Assembly: GCA_963773765.1 (NCBI GenBank)
Contig: CAVZCC010000006.1
Span: 186,001-250,000, forward strand
Direction: 5' to 3'
Source of the DNA: CAVZCC01 sp963773765
GTDB taxonomy: Bacteria > Actinomycetota > Acidimicrobiia > Acidimicrobiales > Microtrichaceae
DNA length: 64,000 nucleotides
Shown here: in pieces, positions 57,903 to 64,000 of the stretch
How positions within the stretch are numbered: the first letter of the stretch is position 1
Layout of the letters: each line of letters starts with the position of its first letter
Notes under the pieces: model-generated
Told to the model about the DNA's origin: nothing
Database searches by the model: none
The model's input: the letters and a program-made list of their open reading frames with translations, nothing else
Position numbers and translations under genes: made by a program

Positions 57903-57922
57903 ACCTGACACGTGCGTCAGGT
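57903..57922. promoter_or_regulatory. Palindromic operator, site 6 (ACCTGAC-N6-GTCAGGT)
   Basis: Perfect arms ACCTGAC and GTCAGGT around ACGTGC, with symmetry extended by T and A on the outside. It lies between the diiron operon and the MaoC/ALDH/DUF1214 operon, 41 bp from the MaoC start. Confidence 0.8.
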
Positions 57923-57963
57923 ACAGTCCGCGGGATCCGTCGTGACCCAGGGGGAACAGGAAC

Positions 57964-58386
57964 ATGGCCGAGCAGGCGCTCAAGTTCGACGACGTGCAGG
58001 ACGGTGACGAGGCACCGGCGTTCAGCCACACGCTGACCCGGAGCGACCTGGTCATGTACGCCGGTGCGTCGGGCGACTTCAACCCGATGCACACCGACGA
58101 GGTCACGGCCCAGGCCGCCGGGCTCCCCAGCGTGTTCGGCCACGGCATGTTCACCGCCGGCATCCTGGCCAAGGCCATCACCGACTACGTCGGGGTGGGC
58201 AACCTGGCCAGCTACAAGGTGCGCTTCACCAAGCAGACGTGGCCCGACGAGGTGCTCACCACCAAGGTGGTCGTCACCGGCAAGCGGACCGAGGACGGAC
58301 GGAAGCTGGTCGACCTGGAGTGCGAGGTGTCCAACGGCGACGGCGAGGTCAAGGTCGCCGGCACCGCCGTGGCCGTGGCGGCCTAG
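57964..58386 (+). CDS. MaoC-like (R)-hydratase
   Basis: 140 residues. The hydratase-2 motif ASGDFNPMHTD holds the catalytic Asp and His, and FGHGMFTAGILAKAI completes the hot-dog pattern. This is the catalytic MaoC type, unlike the protein at 39397. It hydrates 2-enoyl-CoA to (R)-3-hydroxyacyl-CoA. It heads an operon with an aldehyde dehydrogenase and a DUF1214 protein. ATG at 57964 is preceded by GGGGG. Confidence 0.92.
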   Translation: MAEQALKFDDVQDGDEAPAFSHTLTRSDLVMYAGASGDFNPMHTDEVTAQAAGLPSVFGHGMFTAGILAKAITDYVGVGNLASYKVRFTKQTWPDEVLTTKVVVTGKRTEDGRKLVDLECEVSNGDGEVKVAGTAVAVAA

Positions 58387-58389
58387 GTC

Positions 58390-59898
58390 GTGGCGACGTC
58401 GGTCCTGTCCCACGTCGAACGCCTCGGCGTCCGGCCCGGCCGGCTGCTCATCGACGGCACCTGGCGCGACGGCGGCGACGGTGCGTCGCTGGCCCACGTG
58501 CACCCCGCCTCCAACGAGGAGCTCACCACCATCGCCGTGGCCACCGCGGACGACGTGGCCGACGCCGTGGGCGCGGCCCGCCGGGCCTTCGACGACGGGG
58601 CCTGGACCTCCATGGTGGCCCGTGACCGCAAGCGCCTGCTCCAGCGCGTGGCCGCGCTGATCGAGGCCAACGCGGAGGAGCTGACCCACCTCCAGACGCT
58701 GGACAACGGCCTGCCGCTCAGCTTCGGCAGCGTCTACCAGCTGTCGGTCGACATGGTCGTGGACATCTTCGACCACCACGCGGGATGGGTGGACCGCATC
58801 GCGGGCCAGACCCTGCCCGACTACACCGGGACCAACTGGTTCCCCATGACGGTGCGCGAGCCGGTGGGCGTGGTGGCCGCCATCATCCCCTGGAACGCGC
58901 CGCTCATGCTCTACGCGCAGAAGGTGGCCCCGGCCCTGGCCGCCGGGTGCACGGTGGTGCTCAAGCCCTCGGAGGCCGCGTCGCTCACGTCCATCCGGCT
59001 CACCGAGCTCCTGGTGGAGGCCGGGGTCCCCGACGGCGTCGTCAACCTGGTGACCGGCCCGCCGGACCCCACCGGCGAGGCGCTCATCACCGACCCCCGG
59101 GTGGACAAGATCAGCTTCACCGGGTCCCGGGCCGTGGGCACCCGCATGCTCACCGCGTCGGCGGAGCGGATCGGCCGCACCAGCCTGGAGCTGGGGGGCA
59201 AGAGCCCGAACATCATCTTCGACGACGTGGACGTGGACACCGTGGCCATGGTGGCCATGGGCATGGTGTCCATGGGCCTCTCCGGCCAGGGCTGCGTCTG
59301 CCACACCCGGCTGCTGGTCCAGGACACCATCCACGACGAGATGGTGGACAAGGCCGCGGCCATGGCCGCCATGGTCACCTACGGCGACCCGTTCGACGCC
59401 GGCACCACCTCCGCCGCGCTGATCAACGCCCGCCAGGTGGCCAAGGTGGAGGGCCTGATCGAGTCGGCCCTGGCCGAGGGGGCGGAGGCCGTGGTGGGCG
59501 GTGACCGACCGGGTGGCGACCTGGCGTCGGGCAACTTCGTCAACCCCACCCTGTTCGCCGGGGTCACCAACGACATGCGCATCGCCCGGGAGGAGGTGTT
59601 CGGTCCGGTGCTGGCCGTCATCCCGTTCCGGGACGAGGCCCACGCCATCGAGCTGGCCAACGACACCGACTACGGGCTGGGGGCGTCCGTGCACACCGCG
59701 GACGTCAAGCGTGCCCTGCGGGTGGCCCGGGCGGTGCGGGCCGGCACCTTCGGGGTCAACGGCTACACCGTCATGCCCAACGTGCCCTTCGGGGGCTACA
59801 AGCAGTCGGGCCTGGGCCGGGAGGGCGGCCACGAGGGCATCGACGCCTTCCTGGAGACCAAGACCATCATGGTGAACCTGGGCGACAGCCCCTACTGA
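58390..59898 (+). CDS. Aldehyde dehydrogenase
   Basis: 502 residues of the ALDH superfamily. The NAD site FTGSRAVG, the active-site Glu in LELGGKSPNIIF, the nucleophile in GQGCVCHTRLL (Cys about 300) and the NVPFGGYKQSGLGREGG end are intact. It oxidises an aldehyde to the acid, or an acyl-CoA if CoA is present. It starts 3 bp after the MaoC gene. The substrate cannot be told; an aldehyde from side-chain shortening would fit the regulon. Confidence 0.94.
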   Translation: MATSVLSHVERLGVRPGRLLIDGTWRDGGDGASLAHVHPASNEELTTIAVATADDVADAVGAARRAFDDGAWTSMVARDRKRLLQRVAALIEANAEELTHLQTLDNGLPLSFGSVYQLSVDMVVDIFDHHAGWVDRIAGQTLPDYTGTNWFPMTVREPVGVVAAIIPWNAPLMLYAQKVAPALAAGCTVVLKPSEAASLTSIRLTELLVEAGVPDGVVNLVTGPPDPTGEALITDPRVDKISFTGSRAVGTRMLTASAERIGRTSLELGGKSPNIIFDDVDVDTVAMVAMGMVSMGLSGQGCVCHTRLLVQDTIHDEMVDKAAAMAAMVTYGDPFDAGTTSAALINARQVAKVEGLIESALAEGAEAVVGGDRPGGDLASGNFVNPTLFAGVTNDMRIAREEVFGPVLAVIPFRDEAHAIELANDTDYGLGASVHTADVKRALRVARAVRAGTFGVNGYTVMPNVPFGGYKQSGLGREGGHEGIDAFLETKTIMVNLGDSPY

Positions 59899-59899
59899 C

Positions 59900-61030
59900 A
59901 TGGACGCCGCGGCCGACGACGCGGAGCGGCTGGCCGCCGCGTTCGACGGCTGGCTGGACGCCCAACGGGCGGCCCTGGACTGGATGCTGGCCGCCGAGGT
60001 GCCCCACACCCCCCAGGACCTGGCGGAGGGCTACCGCTGGGTCACCCGCCTGGCCTCGCTGGCCCAGGAGTGGTTCATCGAGAAGAACGACCCGCTGCAC
60101 CCCGAGCTGTTCGTGAGCCAGACCCCGTTCCGCAAGCTCATGGTGGACAACCCCGACGTCACCTACTGGTTCTGCGCGCTCGACCCCTCCCGGACCTACC
60201 GCCTGAGCGGGGTCCGGGGGGAGGCGCCCTACGTGGGGCTCACGTTCGGCACGCCGGTGGGCAAGGGCCCCCTGGGTGGCCGCACCGGGACGCTGCGCCA
60301 GGTCCACCTGGACAGCTACCGACTGGGCCCCGACGGGGAGGTGGACCTGTGGCTGTCGGCGGAGCGGCCCGACGGCGTGGCCAACTGGATCCCGCTGGAC
60401 CCCGGGTGCGGCCAGGTCGCCATCCGCGAGACCTTCCACGACAAGTCGGCCCAGCGGCCCTCGCAGCTGCGCATCGACCTGGTCGGCGACGTGGCCCCGC
60501 CCCGATGCACCGCGGCGGACCTGGTGCCGCAGCTGGAGTTCGCGTCGCTGTTCCTGGCCTTCGTCGGCCACGCCTGCGCGGAGATCTGGCGGGGGGCCGG
60601 TGCCAACCTGAACCACTTCGGCGGGACCAGCGGGCGGGCCCACGTGGAGGACCAGGACTCCGAGCTGCGCTCGCACGCCGATGCCGACATGACGTACCAC
60701 GGCGGGCTGTTCCGCCTGGCCGAGGGGGAGGCGCTGGAGGTCACCGTCCGCCCGCCGGACCGGCCCTTCACCTACTGGGGCCTGACGGTGACCAACCCCT
60801 GGATGGAGTCCTACGACGGCCGGTACGCCACCACCTCGCTGAACGACCGCACCGCCCGGCGCGACGGGGACGGGTCCTGGACGCTGGTGATCGCCCCGGA
60901 GGACCCGGGCCGGCCCAACTGGATCGACACCGGCGGCCGCCGGGAGGGCTACATGCTGGTGCGCTGGGTGCTGGCCGACGACCCGCCCCACCCCACCGCC
61001 CGGCTCGTCCCCCTGGGCCCGGCCACCTGA
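59900..61030 (+). CDS. DUF1214 domain protein
   Basis: 376 residues. The second half contains the DUF1214 blocks YWGLTVTNPWMESYDGRYATTSLND and GSWTLVIAPEDPGRPNWIDTGGRREGYMLVRWVL, with the first half reading RWVTRLASLAQEWFIEKNDPLHPELF. The family's function is not established. It begins 1 bp after the aldehyde dehydrogenase stop, so it is surely co-transcribed with MaoC and ALDH, and shares the operator. A role in the same pathway is likely. Confidence 0.85.
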   Translation: MDAAADDAERLAAAFDGWLDAQRAALDWMLAAEVPHTPQDLAEGYRWVTRLASLAQEWFIEKNDPLHPELFVSQTPFRKLMVDNPDVTYWFCALDPSRTYRLSGVRGEAPYVGLTFGTPVGKGPLGGRTGTLRQVHLDSYRLGPDGEVDLWLSAERPDGVANWIPLDPGCGQVAIRETFHDKSAQRPSQLRIDLVGDVAPPRCTAADLVPQLEFASLFLAFVGHACAEIWRGAGANLNHFGGTSGRAHVEDQDSELRSHADADMTYHGGLFRLAEGEALEVTVRPPDRPFTYWGLTVTNPWMESYDGRYATTSLNDRTARRDGDGSWTLVIAPEDPGRPNWIDTGGRREGYMLVRWVLADDPPHPTARLVPLGPAT

Positions 61031-61040
61031 GCGTGGACCG

Positions 61041-61337
61041 TCAGCCGACGCCGGCGGCCAGGGCCAGGCGGTCGGCGCCGAGGCCGATGTTGGTGCCCGT
61101 GCCGTAGGCCGCGGACCCGGACAGGATCGAACCCAGCGCCACGGTGACCCACGACGCCAGGGCCTGGTCCAGGTCGATGTCACCGGTGGCGAGGAACACC
61201 GCGGTGAACGCCGCGCCCAGGACGCCCAGGACCACCACCGCCCACCCCAGGCGCCGGAGGAACGCCTCCACCTCCCGGGCGTGCTCGATGCGGGCCAGGA
61301 TGCGGTCGCGGTCGGTCTGCTCCGGTGGGTGGTCCAC
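61041..61337 (-). CDS. Small two-helix membrane protein
   Basis: 98 residues. An N-terminal helical stretch (RDRILARIEHAREVEAFLRRLG) is followed by two membrane segments (WAVVVLGVLGAAFTAVFLA, then ASWVTVALGSILSGSAAYG). The family is not recognised. The GTG at 61337 has a GAGGAG site at a good distance. It converges on the DUF1214 gene and is divergent from the protease gene. Confidence 0.6.
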   Translation of the reverse strand: MDHPPEQTDRDRILARIEHAREVEAFLRRLGWAVVVLGVLGAAFTAVFLATGDIDLDQALASWVTVALGSILSGSAAYGTGTNIGLGADRLALAAGVG

Positions 61338-61467
61338 GGGTTGCTCCTCGGTCGGTGCGGTGCGGCCCCGCGCCGCAGGGCGGGTGACTGAGGTCCGGCA
61401 CAGGCCCTCAGTCACCTCACAGGGAAGCTTTACCCGATCCTCACCATCGGGGAGTGGACTGCCTCCC

Positions 61468-62859
61468 ATGGCATTCGGCGATGACGCGACGGCGACCACC
61501 CCTCCGGTGGCCGGCCCACCCCTGACCCCACCGACCACCGCGCCGGGGTACCCGACGACGCCTCCGCCGTGGCCCGGAGCACCCGGGATCCCCGCCGGCG
61601 CCGCGCCCGGACCGGTGCGGGGACCCCGCACACCGCGCCGCTCCACGGCGCGCAACGTGCTGGTCGTCCTGTTGCTGGTGGCGTCCACCCTGGTGGGCGC
61701 GGCCGGTGGCGTGCTCTACAGCCGCATCGCGGACGAGGGCACGACCTCGGCCACGGGTGCGACCCGCACGCCCGGCACCCCCAGCACGACCGTCCCGTCC
61801 GGGCCGTCCAGCCCCTTCCCCGACGGCCCCTCCAACCGACCGGGCGGACCCTTCGACCAGCCCGCCGAGCAGCCCTCCGACGACGGCAGCTCGGACCGGG
61901 CCGGTGCGGACGCCGATGCCGACGCGGTGGCGGACAAGGTCGTCCCCGGCGTGGTCAACATCAACACCCTGACGGCGCAGGGCCAGGGCGCCGGCACCGG
62001 CATGGTCCTCACCTCCTCGGGCACGGTGCTGACCAACAACCACGTGATCTCCGGCGCGACCCGCATCCAGGTCGTCGACGCCGACACCGGTGAGTCCTAC
62101 GACGCCGAGGTGGTCGGCGCGGCCCCCACCATGGACGTGGCCGTCCTCCAGCTGGAGGGCGCGTCCGGCCTGGACACGGTCGCCACCGGCGACTCCGACG
62201 ACGTCGCCACCGGCGACGCCGTGGTCGCCATCGGCAACGCGGGCGGCGACGGCGGCCTGCCCAGCGTGGTGACCGGCAACGTGGTGGCCACCGGTCGGTC
62301 CATCACGGCCAGCGACCCCTCGGGATCGGACGCCCACCAGCTGTCGGACCTCATCCAGGTCGACGCCCCCATCGAGTCGGGCGACTCCGGAGGCCCGCTG
62401 GCGAACGCCGACGGGGAGGTCATCGGCATCAACACCGCGGCCTCCACCGACCGACGCGGCTCCGCCACCGGCGAGGGCTACGCCGTGCCCATCAACACCG
62501 CCCTCGACATCGCGGAGCAGATCGAGTCGGGCAAGGCCAGCGCCACCGTGCGCATCGGGGTCCGGGGCGTGCTCGGCGTGCAGGTCGTCCCGGCCGGCAG
62601 CAGCAGGTCCGGCAGCAACGGTTCCGGTGGCGGGGCGGAGGTCGCGGGCGTGGCCTCGGGCTCGGGTGCGGCCGGGGCCGGCGTGACCGCCGGGTCGGTG
62701 ATCACCTCCCTGGACGGCGAACGCATCGGCTCGGCCGAGGACCTGACCGCGGCGCTGTCCGGGGCCAGGCCCGGTGACGAGGTCGAGCTGGGCTGGACCG
62801 ACGGATCCGGCGACGACCGGTCCGCCACCGTCACGTTGGTGGAGGGCCCGCCGGAGTGA
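61468..62859 (+). CDS. HtrA-like S1C serine protease with PDZ domain
   Basis: 463 residues. A Pro/Thr-rich cytosolic start, a membrane helix (VLVVLLLVASTLVGAAGGVLY, about 60-80), a Pro/Ser linker, then the trypsin-like protease: His192 in LTNNHVIS, Asp223 in MDVAVLQ, Ser307 in SGDSGGPL. A C-terminal PDZ domain (about 370-463) reads VRGVLGVQVV and AGAGVTAGSVITSLDGERIGS. It should be anchored outside the membrane and degrade misfolded envelope proteins. A GGAG site precedes the ATG. Confidence 0.93.
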   Translation: MAFGDDATATTPPVAGPPLTPPTTAPGYPTTPPPWPGAPGIPAGAAPGPVRGPRTPRRSTARNVLVVLLLVASTLVGAAGGVLYSRIADEGTTSATGATRTPGTPSTTVPSGPSSPFPDGPSNRPGGPFDQPAEQPSDDGSSDRAGADADADAVADKVVPGVVNINTLTAQGQGAGTGMVLTSSGTVLTNNHVISGATRIQVVDADTGESYDAEVVGAAPTMDVAVLQLEGASGLDTVATGDSDDVATGDAVVAIGNAGGDGGLPSVVTGNVVATGRSITASDPSGSDAHQLSDLIQVDAPIESGDSGGPLANADGEVIGINTAASTDRRGSATGEGYAVPINTALDIAEQIESGKASATVRIGVRGVLGVQVVPAGSSRSGSNGSGGGAEVAGVASGSGAAGAGVTAGSVITSLDGERIGSAEDLTAALSGARPGDEVELGWTDGSGDDRSATVTLVEGPPE

Positions 62860-62875
62860 GGGGCCGTCCGGCCCC
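62860..62875. terminator. Hairpin between convergent genes
   Basis: GGGGCC, loop GTCC, GGCCCC: six GC pairs immediately after the protease stop and before the stop of the GlsB-like gene. Perfect stem, no T-run. Confidence 0.5.
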
Positions 62876-62877
62876 GG

Positions 62878-63126
62878 TCAGGACCGGTTGTCCACGGCCC
62901 GCCAGATGAGCAGCACGATGATGGCCCCCACGAAGGAGCCGATCAGGCCGCTGGGCCGGATGGACAGGCCGTCCCCGGCGATGAGGCTGGCGATGAGGCC
63001 GCCCACGAAGCTGCCGACGAGGCCGGCCACGAGGGACTGGCCGTTGGGGCGGGTGCCCATGCCCAGCACCAGCTGGGCCAGCCATCCGATGAGCATTCCG
63101 AAACCGAGCAGGGCGAGGATCAGCAC
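62878..63126 (-). CDS. GlsB/YeaQ/YmgE family small membrane protein
   Basis: 82 residues with three hydrophobic segments and the family's pattern: GMLIGWLAQLVLG, NGQSLVAGLVGSFVGGLIASLI and LIGSFVGAIIVLLIWRAV. These transglycosylase-associated proteins are induced by stress in many bacteria; their function is not known. It is convergent with the protease gene and 9 bp from the sulfotransferase-like gene. Confidence 0.88.
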   Translation of the reverse strand: MLILALLGFGMLIGWLAQLVLGMGTRPNGQSLVAGLVGSFVGGLIASLIAGDGLSIRPSGLIGSFVGAIIVLLIWRAVDNRS

Positions 63127-63135
63127 GCCGGAACC

Positions 63136-64000
63136 CTACTGAACCTCGGACGGGACGCCGAACCGCTCCTGGTACGGCAGGAGGCGCTCCCGGTGCTCGC
63201 CCAGGTCCAGGCCGGTGTCCTCGAAGCGGTAGTCGTGGCCCTCCGGCCGGCCGTGGTGGCGGTCGGCCAGGTAGTCCTGGAGTCGTCGGCGGTGGGCCGG
63301 GGTGAGCTCCCGGTCCCAGGCCCGGTACAGGCCCGCCACCACCGCCAGCGGGTCCGCCACCAGGTCCTGGTACACCACGTCGGTGATCCGGTCCGCCGGC
63401 AACCCACCCGCGTCGCGCACCGCGGTCACCTCGTCCATGAGGAACCCCAGCCCGAACCCCAGGAGCTGCGCGATGCCGGCATGGTCGACCCGGTCGGAGT
63501 GCATCCAGTGCAGCGTCGCCATGAGGTCGGCCAGGGAGCCGATCACGCGGAGCGGGTCCCGGTGCGTGATGACCACGTGGGCGTCGGGGTACTCCCGGAA
63601 CAGCGCCGGCAGGGCGGACAGGTGTGACGGTGCCTTGAGCACCCACCGCCCCGGGTGGTCGGACTGCAGGGTGGCGAGCATGCGCCGGTGCCAGGCGTAC
63701 TCCGGGCCGTGGTCCGAGCCGGCCCGTGCCATGACGTAGGACGGGACGTTGTACAGCCCGGTGAACATGTCGGTGGAGAACTGGTGGGCGAAGGCGAAGA
63801 TGCACTCGGTGGGCAGGAACCCCCGGTTCTCGTGCATGGCGGTGACGGCGGGGACCATCTCGTCCATCACCGTGACCTCGTCGTCCGCGGCCGCCGCCCT
63901 GGGGTCGGCGTCGTAGGAGGCGGCCCGGGGCGGCGGGACGGAGTACATCAGCTCCCACAACCGGGGGGAGCGGACCTCGGGGTCCAGCGACAGCAGCTCG
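63136..64000 (-). CDS. Sulfotransferase-family protein, N-terminus outside the window
   Basis: At least 287 residues are visible; the reading frame is open to the window edge, so the start lies beyond 64000. The 3'-phosphate-binding region of PAPS sulfotransferases is clear: WVLKAPSHLSALPALFREYPDAHVVITHRDPLRVIGSL. The tail RFEDTGLDLGEHRERLLPYQERFGVP is typical of actinobacterial family members. It transfers sulfate to a lipid, sterol or glycan. The 5'-binding loop is not in view. Confidence 0.85.
   Translation of the reverse strand, partial: ELLSLDPEVRSPRLWELMYSVPPPRAASYDADPRAAAADDEVTVMDEMVPAVTAMHENRGFLPTECIFAFAHQFSTDMFTGLYNVPSYVMARAGSDHGPEYAWHRRMLATLQSDHPGRWVLKAPSHLSALPALFREYPDAHVVITHRDPLRVIGSLADLMATLHWMHSDRVDHAGIAQLLGFGLGFLMDEVTAVRDAGGLPADRITDVVYQDLVADPLAVVAGLYRAWDRELTPAHRRRLQDYLADRHHGRPEGHDYRFEDTGLDLGEHRERLLPYQERFGVPSEVQ

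Noticed and set aside
19629..57922. The ACCTGAC sites as KstR or KstR2 operators
   Set aside because: The half-sites do not match the AAC/GTT-type KstR or the KstR2 consensus that I know, although the gene content is similar.

Overview
The window is about 64 kb of very GC-rich DNA with dense, often overlapping genes (ATGA/GTGA junctions), many GTG starts, and gene families typical of high-GC Actinobacteria: a DesA3-like desaturase with its reductase, an F420-type nitroreductase, Ltp/DUF35 pairs, paired acyl-CoA dehydrogenases and a TylF methyltransferase. I infer an actinobacterium, probably of the class Acidimicrobiia (Iamia/Ilumatobacter-like). No rRNA or marker gene is present to prove this.

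Layout. 1-4.8 kb: end of a crotonase, tRNA-Arg(CCT), an SRPBCC protein, an unknown protein, an orphan peptide-binding lipoprotein, an ICMT-like methyltransferase and a GNAT. 4.8-7.9 kb: fatty-acid desaturase and reductase, divergent from a TetR gene with a perfect operator between them. 7.9-18.7 kb: antiporter, Flp-like pilin with an Ig-like tail, carbamate kinase with a cDPGS-like NTPase, acetoacetate-decarboxylase-like protein, MFS exporter, GAP protein, MDR reductase, YdeI protein and ArfB. 18.7-26.6 kb: TylF methyltransferase, P450 with ferredoxin, ice-binding-like secreted protein with a structured leader, F420-type reductase, and a thiolase/hydratase operon. 26.7-30.3 kb: a duplicated two-gene cassette of membrane-anchored Pro/Ala-rich proteins ending at apbE. 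30.3-44.7 kb: thiolase/DUF35 divergent from a fused CoA-transferase, a LuxR/ATPase regulator, FadD-FadE-MaoC divergent from SDR-CMD-DUF35-Ltp2, and two membrane-associated proteins. 44.7-50.4 kb: TetR divergent from a ferritin-like protein and a Baeyer-Villiger monooxygenase-SDR fusion, then a lipoprotein. 50.4-61 kb: FadE-FadE-SDR, a diiron/SCP2/ferredoxin operon, and MaoC-ALDH-DUF1214. 61-64 kb: small membrane proteins, an HtrA-like protease and a partial sulfotransferase.

How the genes fit together. The most striking signal is a palindrome, ACCTGAC-N6-GTCAGGT, found six times (19629, 26568, 31892, 39908, 50432 and 57903). Each copy lies in a promoter region, and three lie between divergent operons. 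The units it controls encode nearly all steps of a CoA-dependent catabolic pathway: P450 plus ferredoxin, acyl-CoA synthetase, three acyl-CoA dehydrogenases, MaoC hydratases, SDR dehydrogenases, thiolases, an Ltp2-like aldolase with DUF35, a CoA-transferase/hydrolase, an aldehyde dehydrogenase and a diiron protein with an SCP2-like protein. The logic resembles steroid or branched-lipid side-chain degradation (the KstR regulon), but the operator is not the KstR motif and no regulator for it is linked.

Ten positions look like single-base frameshifts inside otherwise well conserved genes (near 5100, 6240, 6321, 6653, 12458, 14783, 14935, 40917, 57247 and 57587). Their number and context suggest sequence errors rather than real gene decay, so those genes are annotated as CDS with the shifts stated.
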